64,000 bases of DNA from Chloroflexota bacterium (GTDB lineage Bacteria > Chloroflexota > Anaerolineae > Aggregatilineales > Phototrophicaceae). Below are positions 17,303-26,576 of the stretch, piece after piece. The notes below the pieces were generated by a model. That model was not told where the DNA came from and searched no databases. It saw only the letters and a list, made by a program, of their open reading frames with translations. Numbering within the stretch: position 1 is the first letter of the stretch; the number at the start of each line of letters is the position of its first letter. The DNA is taken from NCBI GenBank assembly GCA_011523735.1, contig WTGB01000048.1, forward strand, positions 1-64,000, in the 5' to 3' direction. Made by a program: the position numbers and the translations under genes.

Positions 17303-18306
17303 GGAAATTCCGCCTTCAACTCGTCAAGATTGCTTGTGGATTGTTCGCGTTCGCCGGCTTCAATCTGGTGGATCATTTCGATCCAGCGGCGGGTTAGGGG
17401 CAGGGCGAGTCCGGCAGCTTCGGCTTGAGCCAGAAGCGGTTCGTACATGACGACTTCGGTGTCGCGTTTGCGCACCGCAAGATCGCGCCAGATGCCGCTA
17501 TGTGTCTTGGCGGACAGCTTGTTGAAGGCGACCAACGTATCGAGGGACTTAGCAATGCCATCAGCATCGTTTGCGAGGAAGGCGGCCGGGGTGAAGCCGT
17601 TGAAGCCGTATGCTTCGATGCCAATCGTATCAGCCAGTTGCAAGATCTCCTGGGCGGCGCGGATGTAGAGATGGCGGTAGCGCTGGTCCGAGAGCGCTTC
17701 GGCGATGGATTGGTGAGTGAGGGCGGAGACGAAGAGCATGGCGCCGTAGGCTTCTTTGCCCCAGAGATAACCCCAGATGTTTTCGGTTGTGAGAGTATCT
17801 TGGTCGAAGTGGCGGAAGAGCGCGGCCAGCCGCTGCAGGCGCGGGCTCATGGCGCCATCAAGCTCGCCAAGAACGACAGCGCCGCGACCGCCGAAGAGGA
17901 TCTCGCCGGGCGCGTGATAATCGGCGCTGAAGTTGACAAAGCAGCCGATGGTGCATTCTGCGCCGATGATGTCTTGAATGATGAGTTCGTTTAGGCCGTT
18001 CTGTACTGAGACGACGACGCCATCTCTCGCTAGGTAAGGCCTGAGGCTTTCTGTTGCGGCTTTTGTGTGTTGTGCCTTTGTACAGAGCAATACAGTTTGG
18101 TATTTGCCGGTCAAGGCGTCGGGTGTACAAGCGGACGCGCGCGCAGTGAATTCGTCAACGGGACCGGTGATCCGCAGTCCGGCCCGATTTATTGCCTCGA
18201 CGTGTTCTTGGACAATATCGACGAAGAGTACATCTTGTCCGGCGCGTATGAGGTAAGCGCCGAGTGTGCCGCCGATGGCGCCGGCACCCCAGATTACGAT
18301 AGTCAT
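17299..18306 (-). CDS. Ketopantoate reductase (PanE/ApbA) family protein
   Basis: A 335-residue 6-phosphogluconate-dehydrogenase-like reductase. The N-terminal GxGxxG loop is IWGAGAIGGTLGAYLIRAG, followed by LLCTKAQHT and SVQNGLNE, the family signature for NADPH and substrate binding. It is somewhat longer than pantothenate PanE (about 300 residues) and lies in a catabolic-looking unit, so a 2-keto/2-hydroxy acid other than ketopantoate is more likely. It overlaps the creatininase gene by one base and the SDR gene by four. Confidence 0.85.
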   Translation of the reverse strand: MTIVIWGAGAIGGTLGAYLIRAGQDVLFVDIVQEHVEAINRAGLRITGPVDEFTARASACTPDALTGKYQTVLLCTKAQHTKAATESLRPYLARDGVVVSVQNGLNELIIQDIIGAECTIGCFVNFSADYHAPGEILFGGRGAVVLGELDGAMSPRLQRLAALFRHFDQDTLTTENIWGYLWGKEAYGAMLFVSALTHQSIAEALSDQRYRHLYIRAAQEILQLADTIGIEAYGFNGFTPAAFLANDADGIAKSLDTLVAFNKLSAKTHSGIWRDLAVRKRDTEVVMYEPLLAQAEAAGLALPLTRRWIEMIHQIEAGEREQSTSNLDELKAEFP

Positions 18307-19007
18307 CAGTTCCAGCCTCCTTCGAGCAGGGCGAGCGTCTCCTCCACGGCGACTTGCCAGATTGCAAGCATGTCTTCGTCCGAGCGTTGATATAAGCCCC
18401 CCATGTTGCCGTCGCCGAGTTGCTCGCGCGTCTGCTGCGGACTGAGAATTGACAGCTTGTTCAAATCGGTAAGCGGCTTTTGCTGCGTGGGCATTTCGAC
18501 GCCGTCGAGGCGGGTCCAGGGGGTGTTTTCCATCCAGGAGGCGTGCGAGCCGATGGGATCAATGTCGAGGACCTTTTGCCAGGTGCGGGGCGCGTTGTAC
18601 CAATTGTGCCATTTGACAGTGGCGTCGGGATTGTCCATCATCCATTCGCGCAGCATGCCTTGAGCCGGCGCGTTGCCGCCGTGGCCATTGATGAGCAGGA
18701 TGCGGCGGAAACCGGCGCGGCGGATGCTATCGAGCACATCGTGGATCAGCGCGAGATAGGTTTGGATGCGGAGCGTGACGGTGCCGGGGAAGGCTGTCCA
18801 TTGCTGCGCCAGGCCATAAGGGACGACCGGGTACACGGGTACTTTCGCCAGGTCGCCGACTTCGCGGGCGAGGCGGGAGGCGAGGATGGTATCGACGCTT
18901 AGGCTAAGGTAGGCATGCTGCTCGGTGCTGCCAGTCGGCAGGATACAGCGATTGTCAGTTTTCAGGTATTGCTCGACTTGCATCCAATTCATTTCGGAGA
19001 TCAGCAT
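18306..19007 (-). CDS. Creatininase family amidohydrolase
   Basis: A 233-residue metal-dependent amidohydrolase. The N-terminal metal site PTGSTEQHAYLSLSVDT supplies Glu, His and Asp ligands, and LLINGHGGNAPA is the second signature. Members include creatininase, the 3-dehydro-scyllo-inosose hydrolase IolN and MftE-type peptidases, so the substrate cannot be assigned. It is the first gene of the overlapping unit with a PanE-like reductase and an SDR. Confidence 0.9.
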   Translation of the reverse strand: MLISEMNWMQVEQYLKTDNRCILPTGSTEQHAYLSLSVDTILASRLAREVGDLAKVPVYPVVPYGLAQQWTAFPGTVTLRIQTYLALIHDVLDSIRRAGFRRILLINGHGGNAPAQGMLREWMMDNPDATVKWHNWYNAPRTWQKVLDIDPIGSHASWMENTPWTRLDGVEMPTQQKPLTDLNKLSILSPQQTREQLGDGNMGGLYQRSDEDMLAIWQVAVEETLALLEGGWN

Positions 19008-19049
19008 TTGGCCTTGCGTCCTTTCGTCAGGTTAAAATTGAATTTGGCG

Positions 19050-19934
19050 CTAGATGCCCCATTCGGCGCGTGCCCTAGCAATATCGCGCGTGGTTTGGCC
19101 GTAGTGACCCGAACCGCCTCGCTTCCAGCGCTCATCGACCGGGTCGCTGGCTGGTTGAAAGCGGACGTCACAGCTGAGGCGGAAGCGGTTGCTGAGATTG
19201 GTGGTAGAGGCGTGCATGGTATGCATGCCAAAGATGATCACATCGCCGGCGCGATAGTCGGAGCCGAGCCATTGACCGCCGAAGCGCTCGACGATGTTCA
19301 GCGGGTCGCGCTCGAACCAGCCTTCAATGCCATCGCGATCGACATCCATTTTGCCGTATGTGTCGCGGATGCGGGCGAATCCCGCGAGGTTGTGCGAGCC
19401 GCGGCAGATGGCGAGGGTGCCGCGAACGATGGAAAGGTCGTCAAAGGGGATCCAGACGGTGTAAAGATTAGGCGAGCCGCGCCCCATGTAAACGAAGTCG
19501 AAGTGGGCGCCGGTATATTGCTCGTTGCCCACGCCGCGCAGCCACTTGTAGGGAAATGTCAGCGCGGGCTCGGCGAAGAGACTTTCGAATAGAGCGAAAA
19601 GAGCGGGATGTTCCAAGACGGCGAGAACGGAAGGATGGCGGGCGATGCCTTTGCGTCCCATCATGGGCACGGATTTCCCGCCGCGGGGCATGACGCCCTG
19701 GAGCAGGGGGGTATCCGGCTGCAAGGCTTGCTGGGATTGCATGTGCTGCAGGATGATGTTGCGAGCGTTTAGAACAGTCTCGCGCTCCAGCAAGTTGCGA
19801 AGGAGCAAGTAGCCGTCTTCGTCAAAGCGCTGCCAAAGCGCCTTGACATCGCCAAGCAGGGCGTTGCTATCGCGCAACTGGCCTAGCTGGTCGCTGGGGA
19901 ATTCAAGTTCTCGGAAGCCGAATCTGATTTGCAT
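19050..19934 (-). CDS. Phytanoyl-CoA dioxygenase (PhyH) family protein
   Basis: A protein of about 294 residues, a non-heme Fe(II)/2-oxoglutarate oxygenase. Iron ligands are visible as GAHFDFVYM (HxD) and the distal His in FGMHTMHAS, with Arg in NRFRLSCDVRF for 2-oxoglutarate. ATG 19934 is chosen because GAGG precedes it; an upstream in-frame codon at 19988 would reach into the divergent promoter region. It is followed 43 bases later by the creatininase unit and is divergent from a second PhyH gene, 84 bases away. Confidence 0.88.
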   Translation of the reverse strand: MQIRFGFRELEFPSDQLGQLRDSNALLGDVKALWQRFDEDGYLLLRNLLERETVLNARNIILQHMQSQQALQPDTPLLQGVMPRGGKSVPMMGRKGIARHPSVLAVLEHPALFALFESLFAEPALTFPYKWLRGVGNEQYTGAHFDFVYMGRGSPNLYTVWIPFDDLSIVRGTLAICRGSHNLAGFARIRDTYGKMDVDRDGIEGWFERDPLNIVERFGGQWLGSDYRAGDVIIFGMHTMHASTTNLSNRFRLSCDVRFQPASDPVDERWKRGGSGHYGQTTRDIARARAEWGI

Positions 19935-20018
19935 GAGTTGAGCCTCAAGCTGGATGGCGATTCGGTGATAATATACGCTTTGTGGCACAGTGCCAAGTCG
20001 CCGAAGTTGAGGGATGCG

Positions 20019-20789
20019 ATGCCAAACGAGATACTACGTTATTGGGAACTGACTGACAACGAGGTCCAATTCTACCGCAGCTATGGTTACTTGACGCTGC
20101 CCGGTTTGATAAGCCAGGTCGACGCGGCGGCGCTGGCTGAGGAAGTCACCCAGGTGCTGGAAGGCTTGGGCATAAAGCGCGAAGACCTGCGCCGGGCGAC
20201 GACTTCCAAAGACAAGCTGCGCCAGAGCCGGCAGTATTTGGCGCATTGGACAATGGCGCGGCTTATACACAGCGAGGGTTTGAAAACCATAGCGGCGCAG
20301 TTGATGGGCGGTCCGTCGACTCTATATATGCCATTTACGGCCGTGAAGAGCGGTGGCGGCGGAGGGCGATTTCATTTTCATCAGGACAATCAATACACGC
20401 GCTTTGATGGTCCCGGCATCAATATCTGGTTCGCGCTGGTGGAGATGTCGCCCGAGAACGGTTGTTTGCAGATAGCGCCTGCGACTCATCTGGCCGGGAC
20501 GCTTGACTCGGTGGAAAGTGAAGACAAGGATGGTCATCGGACGGTGGCGGCTGAGCCGGAGGACTTCTTGCCGCTGCGCATGATGGCCGGCGATGCGGTG
20601 GCGTTTTCGCGCTTGACGCTGCATGGCTCGGGCGCGAATGGCACTGATGAGCCGCGGCTTGGTTATGCTGTTCAGTTTCATCGTGATGATGTACGGGCGA
20701 GGCGGGATAGCGAAGATCTTGGACTGTTGAAGGAGAATCCCCGCTACGTCATTGCGCCGGTGGAGACGATTTCGCCAGCAAATGAATGA
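20019..20789 (+). CDS. Phytanoyl-CoA dioxygenase (PhyH) family protein
   Basis: A 256-residue Fe(II)/2-oxoglutarate oxygenase. The HxD motif lies in HFHQDNQYTRF, the distal histidine in LTLHGSGAN, and the 2-oxoglutarate Arg in PRLGYAVQFHRDD. ATG 20019 follows a GAGG ribosome binding site; the longer frame from 19929 would overlap the divergent PhyH start. The two PhyH proteins are only distantly alike, so they probably act on different intermediates or substrates rather than being a recent duplication. Confidence 0.9.
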   Translation: MPNEILRYWELTDNEVQFYRSYGYLTLPGLISQVDAAALAEEVTQVLEGLGIKREDLRRATTSKDKLRQSRQYLAHWTMARLIHSEGLKTIAAQLMGGPSTLYMPFTAVKSGGGGGRFHFHQDNQYTRFDGPGINIWFALVEMSPENGCLQIAPATHLAGTLDSVESEDKDGHRTVAAEPEDFLPLRMMAGDAVAFSRLTLHGSGANGTDEPRLGYAVQFHRDDVRARRDSEDLGLLKENPRYVIAPVETISPANE

Positions 20790-20869
20790 AGGGCGATTTT
20801 CTGTGATTTGGCGAAGGCGGTGCTGTCCTTGGGAAATGCGCGTTGCCGGTCGGAAATGATACAGTGTGT

Positions 20870-20888
20870 GAAGCTTGAATTAAGCTTC
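20870..20888. promoter_or_regulatory. Palindrome, candidate operator
   Basis: GAAGCTT and AAGCTTC form a perfect seven-base inverted repeat around GAATT, 33 bases before the start of the aldolase gene. The position suits a regulator site or an mRNA leader hairpin. No T tract follows, so it is not a terminator. Confidence 0.45.
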
Positions 20889-20921
20889 GAGATTGCTTAG
20901 GCGAAAACAGGGGGATGCGAC

Positions 20922-21893
20922 ATGATTGAGCAGGTTCAAGTGGCGATTGATCCGCGGGAGATGATACGTCCGCGGCGCAAGATCTCAGGCATATCGGCAA
21001 TCTTGCTGCCGTTTGAGGACAATTACGAAATTGATTGGCAAGGCTTGGCGGGTCATATTCGGCGCACGGCAGAAGCGGGCTTGACGCCGGCGGTCAATAT
21101 GGACACCGGTTACGCCAATTTGATAAGCGAGGAGGAGCGGCAGGCTGTGCTGGCATTGACGCGGGATGTGCTGGCGGGCGGGGAGTTTGTAGCGGGCGCC
21201 TTTGTCGCGGACAAGCCCGGCGCGGCTTTCGATCCCGAGGCTTACTTCCGCCAGATTGAGAGCATCCAAGGCTATGGCGGTAGGCCGATCATTTTTCAAT
21301 CATTTGGTCTGACGGGGCAGTCGGGCGAGGGCATCATAAGCGCGTATGAGACGATCGCCGAGAAAACTGACCGCTTCATCGCGTTTGAGTTGGGCACGAT
21401 GTTCGCTCCCTTCGGCGCGATATATGACCTCGATACTTATCACGGCTTGATGGGTATAGGGACCTGTGTGGGCGCGAAGCACTCGTCATTGAGCCGGCAG
21501 TTGGAATGGGAGCGGCTGCTGCTGCGAGATGCGGTCAGACCCGATTTCAAGGTCTATACCGGCAATGACCTGGCGGTCGATATGGTTATTTATGGCAGCG
21601 ATTATTTGCTCGGGCTGAGCACGTTTGCGCCGGATCTATTTGCCAGGCGAGACGCGATGTGGCTGGCCGGAGAACCCGGATTTTATGAATTGAACGACCT
21701 GATTCAGTATCTTGGCTTCCTGGTGTTTCGACCGCCGGTGCCGGCCTACAAGCATTCGGCGGCACAGTTCTTGAAGCTGCGAGGTTGGATCGGCGCGGAT
21801 CAGACGCATCGCGATTCACCGCGACGCCCGGAAAGCGATATTGCGATATTGCGTGACATTGCTGAGCGGCTGGGCGTGCTGGGAACGGGCTAA
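20922..21893 (+). CDS. DapA/NAL-family aldolase-like protein
   Basis: A 323-residue TIM-barrel protein of the dihydrodipicolinate synthase/N-acetylneuraminate lyase superfamily. The Schiff-base lysine is Lys186 in [11 protein letters not shown], and KVYTGNDL matches the following barrel strand. The conserved YNxP tyrosine of true DapA is replaced in FQSFGLTGQ, so lysine biosynthesis is unlikely and cleavage or dehydration of a 2-keto sugar acid is more plausible. It is followed after three bases by an OYE-type flavoenzyme, implying co-transcription. Confidence 0.82.
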   Translation: MIEQVQVAIDPREMIRPRRKISGISAILLPFEDNYEIDWQGLAGHIRRTAEAGLTPAVNMDTGYANLISEEERQAVLALTRDVLAGGEFVAGAFVADKPGAAFDPEAYFRQIESIQGYGGRPIIFQSFGLTGQSGEGIISAYETIAEKTDRFIAFELGTMFAPFGAIYDLDTYHGLMGIGTCVGAKHSSLSRQLEWERLLLRDAVRPDFKVYTGNDLAVDMVIYGSDYLLGLSTFAPDLFARRDAMWLAGEPGFYELNDLIQYLGFLVFRPPVPAYKHSAAQFLKLRGWIGADQTHRDSPRRPESDIAILRDIAERLGVLGTG

Positions 21894-21896
21894 ACC

Positions 21897-23330
21897 ATGG
21901 CTTACAAGCGAGTGGCTCAACTGCGGACTCATGCGCAGTTCATGGACTACTGTCAGGCGGTCGGGGCGGATTTGCCGATAGACGCGGTAGCGCTGCGCGG
22001 CGTGGAATCGCCATTGGCGGGGACCTACCGATATCGGGACCGCGACTTGGCGAATCGCTTCGCCATATTGCCGATGGAAGGCTGGGATGGCACAGCGGAT
22101 GGCAAGCCGTCGGAGCTGACACGGCGGCGCTGGCGGCGTTTCGGCTGGAGCGGCGCCAAGCTGATTTGGGGCGGGGAGGCGGTGGCCGTCCGTCATGATG
22201 GGCGCGCGAACGCTCGTCAGTTGGTGATCAACGACAGGACCGCAGGCAGCTTGGCCGATCTGCGCTGTGAGTTGTTGGAGGCGCATGCGGAGAGATTTGG
22301 CGCGGCGGATGATGTCTATGTCGGCTTGCAGTTGACGCATTCGGGGCGATTCTGTCGACCGAATGGTCCCGCGCTGGAACCGCTGGTGCTCTATCGGCAT
22401 CCGATCCTCGATGACAAGTTTCATCTAAAAGACGATGACTGCGTCATGGGCGATGAAGATGTCGAGCGGCTGATTGAGAATTTCGGGCGGGCGGCTGTCC
22501 TGGCTCAAGGCGCGGGATACGACTTTGTCGATATCAAGCATTGTCACGGCTATTTGGGGCATGAGTTCTTGAGCGCGGTGGACCGCCGCGGCAAATATGG
22601 CGGCCCCTTCGAGAATCGGACCCGCTTCCTGCGCGACACGGTCAAATTGATTCGAGAGACAGCGCCGGGGCTGGATATCGGCGTTCGCTTGAGCGCAGTG
22701 GACTGGATTCCCTTTCAGCCGGGCTCCGATCGTATTGGCGAGCCATCTCCATATAATGGCGCGCGCTATCCCTATGCCTTTGGGGGCGATGGCACGGGCG
22801 TCGGCTATGACTTGGCGGAACCGATTCGATTCCTGGAGTTGCTGCGCGAACTGGATATAAAGCTTGTTTGCATCACGGCGGGAAGCCCGTACTACAATTT
22901 TCATATTCAACGTCCGGCGGTGTTCCCGCCCTCGGACGGCTACTTGCTGCCGGAAGATCCGCTGGTGGGCGTGGCGCGACAGATCAGAATCACGGCTGAA
23001 CTGAAGAAGACCTTTCCGGATCTGACGATTGTCGGTTCGGGATACTCCTATTTGCAGGATTGGCTGCCCAATGTGGCGCAGGCGACTGTTCGCGAAGGCA
23101 TGACCGATTTTGTGGGCTTGGGGCGGATGGCGCTGAGCTATCCCGAGCTGCCGGCGGATTTGCTGGCTGGACGGACGTTGCAGCGCAAGCGCATTTGCCG
23201 CACGTTCAGCGATTGCACGACAGCGCCGCGCAATGGCATGGTATCGGGCTGCTATCCGCTGGATGAGTTTTACAAGTCGCGCGCTGAGTACGAGCGCTTG
23301 ATGGCGATCAAGAAGGAGACGACCCCTTGA
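21897..23330 (+). CDS. Old yellow enzyme family NADH:flavin oxidoreductase
   Basis: A 477-residue FMN TIM-barrel enzyme. [11 protein letters not shown] opens the barrel. [13 protein letters not shown] contains the substrate-binding His pair region, and [13 protein letters not shown] is the strongly conserved OYE/2,4-dienoyl-CoA-reductase motif. There is no C-terminal NAD/FAD domain; the tail [15 protein letters not shown] contains Cys residues in the place where trimethylamine-dehydrogenase relatives bind a 4Fe-4S cluster, though the full cluster motif is not present. It starts three bases after the aldolase-like gene. Confidence 0.88.
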   Translation: MAYKRVAQLRTHAQFMDYCQAVGADLPIDAVALRGVESPLAGTYRYRDRDLANRFAILPMEGWDGTADGKPSELTRRRWRRFGWSGAKLIWGGEAVAVRHDGRANARQLVINDRTAGSLADLRCELLEAHAERFGAADDVYVGLQLTHSGRFCRPNGPALEPLVLYRHPILDDKFHLKDDDCVMGDEDVERLIENFGRAAVLAQGAGYDFVDIKHCHGYLGHEFLSAVDRRGKYGGPFENRTRFLRDTVKLIRETAPGLDIGVRLSAVDWIPFQPGSDRIGEPSPYNGARYPYAFGGDGTGVGYDLAEPIRFLELLRELDIKLVCITAGSPYYNFHIQRPAVFPPSDGYLLPEDPLVGVARQIRITAELKKTFPDLTIVGSGYSYLQDWLPNVAQATVREGMTDFVGLGRMALSYPELPADLLAGRTLQRKRICRTFSDCTTAPRNGMVSGCYPLDEFYKSRAEYERLMAIKKETTP

Positions 23331-23360
23331 TGGCGCCGTCTGTTCACATCTGATTCTAGG

Positions 23361-24398
23361 CTAGAGCCAGGCGTAGTCGTTTGGATTGAAGTTGATCATC
23401 GCGCCGTGGTAGTAAGGCACGGTGGCTCGTTCGGGTTCCGCCAAGGCATCCAGCCGGGCATGATCGTCGGCGGTCAAAGTGACCTCGGTTGCGCCGATAT
23501 TATCGACGAGGTGGGCCATGGTGCGGGGACCAATAATCGGGCTGGTGACGCCGGGCTTGCTGTTGACCCAGGCGAGGGCGATCTGGCTAACGCTGCCGCC
23601 CTTTTCCGCCGCGATTTCCCCGACCAGATCAAGCACATTGAACCCGAGGTCGGTGAAGTGCTGGTCGCGTCGGCGCAAGTTTGCCGCGCCTCGGCCGGCG
23701 TCGCGCCCGAAGCGGCTGTCGCCCGGGATAGGCTCGCCGCGTTTATATCTGCCGGCGAGGAAGCCGCGCGCCAAAGGCGACCAGGGAATGATGCCGATGC
23801 CATAGGATTGCGCCATGGGAATCATTTCGCGTTCGATGCTGCGGTCGAGCAGGTGATAGGGCGGCTGCTCGCTGACGAAGCGGTTAAGTCTCAATTCCTT
23901 AGACACCCAGAGCGATTCCATCACCCGCCAAGAGGGAAAGGAACTGGTTCCGATATAGCGGACCTTGCCGGCGCGAATCAGGTCATCGAGGGCGCGCAAG
24001 GTCTCGTCTATGGGGATATCGTGGTTGGGGCGGTGCAGTTGATAGAGATCGATGTAATCGGTTTGCAGCCGTTTCAGGCTGGCCTCGCATTGCTGGATGA
24101 TATGGCGGCGGTTGTTGCCGGCTGAGAGGATATCATCGTCGTCCATGCGGCCATGCACTTTGGTGGCGAGGACGATGCGATCGCGCTTGCCATTGCGTTG
24201 CAAGGCTTTGCCGACGACGATCTCGCTGCCGCCGCGCTGATAGACATTGGCTGTATCAAAGAAGTTTATGCCGGCATCGATGGCGTGGTCGATCATGTCG
24301 AAGCTGTCGGCCTCGGATGTGGGACCGCCGAAATTCATGCAGCCGAGGCAAAGCTCGCTGACCATGAGGCCAGTGCGTCCGAGTGAGCGGTATTGCAT
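23361..24398 (-). CDS. Aldo/keto reductase
   Basis: A protein of about 345 residues with the (beta/alpha)8 NADPH-dependent AKR fold. The catalytic tetrad is visible: Asp in FFDTANVYQRG with Tyr, Lys in VLATKVHG and His in LYQLHRPNHD. The N-terminus MQYRSLGRTGLMVSELCLG matches the AKR 'YxxLGxTGLxVS' signature. ATG 24398 is preferred because AGGAG lies six bases ahead; the earlier codon at 24434 has none. Likely substrates are sugar or aldehyde intermediates. Confidence 0.92.
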   Translation of the reverse strand: MQYRSLGRTGLMVSELCLGCMNFGGPTSEADSFDMIDHAIDAGINFFDTANVYQRGGSEIVVGKALQRNGKRDRIVLATKVHGRMDDDDILSAGNNRRHIIQQCEASLKRLQTDYIDLYQLHRPNHDIPIDETLRALDDLIRAGKVRYIGTSSFPSWRVMESLWVSKELRLNRFVSEQPPYHLLDRSIEREMIPMAQSYGIGIIPWSPLARGFLAGRYKRGEPIPGDSRFGRDAGRGAANLRRRDQHFTDLGFNVLDLVGEIAAEKGGSVSQIALAWVNSKPGVTSPIIGPRTMAHLVDNIGATEVTLTADDHARLDALAEPERATVPYYHGAMINFNPNDYAWL

Positions 24399-24471
24399 GG
24401 CTTGCTCCTGTTGAATGGATATGTGGGATGTCATTGTAGCGTGGATTTGCGCGGCAGGTCTACCCCCCTCG

Positions 24472-24493
24472 GTTCCCCATAGCGATGGGGGAC
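24472..24493. repeat. Short hairpin in divergent spacer
   Basis: GTTCCCCAT and ATGGGGGAC pair over nine positions (one G-U) around the tetraloop AGCG. It lies between the divergent aldo/keto reductase and mutarotase genes, where no terminator is expected. Its function is unknown. Confidence 0.4.
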
Positions 24494-24609
24494 TGCCTCC
24501 AAAGCGTTATACATAATGAAATAGCGGACGAGCCCCTACGACTTTCGCAGTTTACGAAGAATGCGCTAAGATTGGCGGGTGTTTTCATTTGGAGCGGGAG
24601 GCGAGTCAG

Positions 24610-25662
24610 GTGCAAAGTTATGGAATGACGGCGGATGGCAAATCGGTCGAACTGTGTACGCTGTCCAATGCGGCGGGCGTGGAAGTCAAGCTGATCACGT
24701 ATGGCGGCATCTTGACCGAGATAAGCGTGCCAGATCGCCAGGATCGATTCGCCAATGTCGCCTTAGGGTTCGACAGCCTGGCGAAGTATGAGGCTGATCA
24801 TCCCTATTTCGGCGCGATCACAGGACGCTATGCCAACCGCATCGCTGGCGGACGCTTCACGCTGGATGGCGTCGAGTATCAGCTGTTCATGCAGGACGGC
24901 CTGTGTTCGCTGCATGGCGGGGAAGTCGGCTTCGACAAGCGTATCTGGCAAGCTCGGGAAGTTGAAAGCGGCGTTGAGCTTGCGTATACCAGTCCGGATG
25001 GTGAGGAAGGTTATCCTGGCAAGCTGGATGTGAGTGTGCGCTACAGCCTGAGCGAAGGCAATGCGCTCCGAATCGACTACGCCGCTGTTACCGACGCGCC
25101 GACAGTGCTGAACCTGACGAACCACAGTTACTTCAATCTGATGGGCGAAGGCGAAGGCACGATCTACGACCATATTCTCACGCTAAATGCAGATCACTAT
25201 ACGCCGACGGACGCGCGGCAGATACCGACCGGCGAGATCGCGCCGGTGGAAGGAAGGCCCTTTGACTTTCGCGCGCCGAAGGCGATTGGATCCGGGCAGC
25301 GTTCCGCCGACCCGCAGATACTGATGGCCAAGGGCTATGATCACAATTTTGTTTTGAATCGCGACGGACTGGCTGAGGGCGAGTTGGGCTTGGCGGCGCG
25401 GGTATATGAACCGCGATCGGGACGGGTCATGGAAGTCTGGACGACTGAGCCGGGCGTACAATTTTACGCGGGCAATGTGCTGGACTCGACGCTGGTTGGG
25501 ACGAGCGGGCGGTTGTATCGGCAAAGTGACGGCTTGGCGCTGGAGACGCAGCATTTTCCCGATTCGCCGAATCAGCCGCATTTCCCGTCGACGGTGCTGC
25601 GCCCGGGACAACGCTTTGCGTCGACGACGGTCTATCGCTTCTCGACGGATTCGGGCAGTTAA
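24610..25662 (+). CDS. galM: Galactose mutarotase (aldose 1-epimerase)
   Basis: A protein of about 350 residues interconverting alpha and beta anomers of hexoses. GRYANRIAGGRF, the catalytic His in LTNHSYFNL and the catalytic Glu in LETQHFPDSPNQP are all family markers. GTG 24610 is chosen because GGAGG lies eight bases upstream; a TTG at 24589 and an ATG at 24625 are alternatives. Its stop overlaps the stop of the convergent permease gene. No other Leloir-pathway gene is adjacent. Confidence 0.9.
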   Translation: MQSYGMTADGKSVELCTLSNAAGVEVKLITYGGILTEISVPDRQDRFANVALGFDSLAKYEADHPYFGAITGRYANRIAGGRFTLDGVEYQLFMQDGLCSLHGGEVGFDKRIWQAREVESGVELAYTSPDGEEGYPGKLDVSVRYSLSEGNALRIDYAAVTDAPTVLNLTNHSYFNLMGEGEGTIYDHILTLNADHYTPTDARQIPTGEIAPVEGRPFDFRAPKAIGSGQRSADPQILMAKGYDHNFVLNRDGLAEGELGLAARVYEPRSGRVMEVWTTEPGVQFYAGNVLDSTLVGTSGRLYRQSDGLALETQHFPDSPNQPHFPSTVLRPGQRFASTTVYRFSTDSGS

Positions 25663-26567
25663 TCGGTAGCGGTGGGGTCAAAGGCATCGCGCAAGCCATC
25701 GCCGAGGACGTAGAGGCAGAGCACGACAACTGTAATGAGCAAGCCGGGGAAGATCATCAGGTGAGGTGCCTTGGTGATGAATTCCCGCGATTTGCTGAGC
25801 ATATTGCCCCAGGTGGCGGTGGGCGGCTGCACACCCAAGCCGAGGAAGCTGAGAGCGGCTTCAATGAGCATGACAATGCCGATATTGCGGGCGAGGGTTA
25901 CGATAGTCAGCGAGAAGACGTTAGGCAGGATGTGGACCTGCATGATGCGAAAATGTGAGGCGCCGATGGCGTGGGCGCTGACGATGTATTCGCGCGAGCG
26001 GATGGATAATGTTTCGCCACGGACGAGCCGAGTGGTGGCCGTCCAGGTGAGGAAGACGATGACTAGGATGAGAGAATTGGCATCGGGTTTGAAGACGGCG
26101 GATATCACGATGAGCAGAACGAGGCCCGGGATGGAGTTGAGCGTGGTGATTATCCAGTTGACGACATCGTCTATGATGCCGCCGAAGTAGCCGGTGAGAA
26201 TGCCTAGTGTCACGCCAATGACGAGGGCGAGGAAGGCCGACATGAAGCCGATGAAGAGTGAAACTTGCCCGGCGTATAAGAGTCGCGCCAAGTGATCCCG
26301 CCCGAGATTGTCTGTGCCGAGCAGATGGCCTTCGCTGAACAACGGGAGGTATTTGGATTCGGATGCGTCAGTCGTATTTGGATCGACGCCGAGGGCGCCT
26401 GTGATGATCGGGGCGGCGATAGAAGCTAAGGTCAGGAATAGCAGAATGCCGATGGCGACCATGGAGAGGCGGTCGCGCCGCAAGCGGGCGAGGGCGAGGT
26501 CGGTCAGCGATTTGCTGCGCAGCAAGTCGTCCGCTTTGATTTTGGCTTTTGCTTTCTCGCTTGCCAT
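25659..26567 (-). CDS. Dipeptide-type ABC permease (DppC-like)
   Basis: A 302-residue membrane protein. TM1 is at about 35-57, then the family HLLGTDNLGRDHLARLLYAG segment, further TM helices, and the EAA coupling loop SAHAIGASHFRIMQVHILPN that contacts the ATPase. AGGAG seven bases ahead supports ATG 26567. It is the last gene of the long co-directional transport run and pairs with the preceding DppB-like permease and substrate-binding protein. This set has no ATPase genes of its own. Confidence 0.92.
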   Translation of the reverse strand: MASEKAKAKIKADDLLRSKSLTDLALARLRRDRLSMVAIGILLFLTLASIAAPIITGALGVDPNTTDASESKYLPLFSEGHLLGTDNLGRDHLARLLYAGQVSLFIGFMSAFLALVIGVTLGILTGYFGGIIDDVVNWIITTLNSIPGLVLLIVISAVFKPDANSLILVIVFLTWTATTRLVRGETLSIRSREYIVSAHAIGASHFRIMQVHILPNVFSLTIVTLARNIGIVMLIEAALSFLGLGVQPPTATWGNMLSKSREFITKAPHLMIFPGLLITVVVLCLYVLGDGLRDAFDPTATD

Positions 26568-26576
26568 CACGCGCTC

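Noticed and set aside
17299-18306. panE for pantothenate synthesis
   Set aside because: The family fold fits, but the overlapping genes are a creatininase and an SDR, not panB or panC.
20922-21893. 4-hydroxy-tetrahydrodipicolinate synthase (dapA)
   Set aside because: The YNxP tyrosine is replaced and the neighbours are not lysine genes, although the Schiff-base lysine is present.
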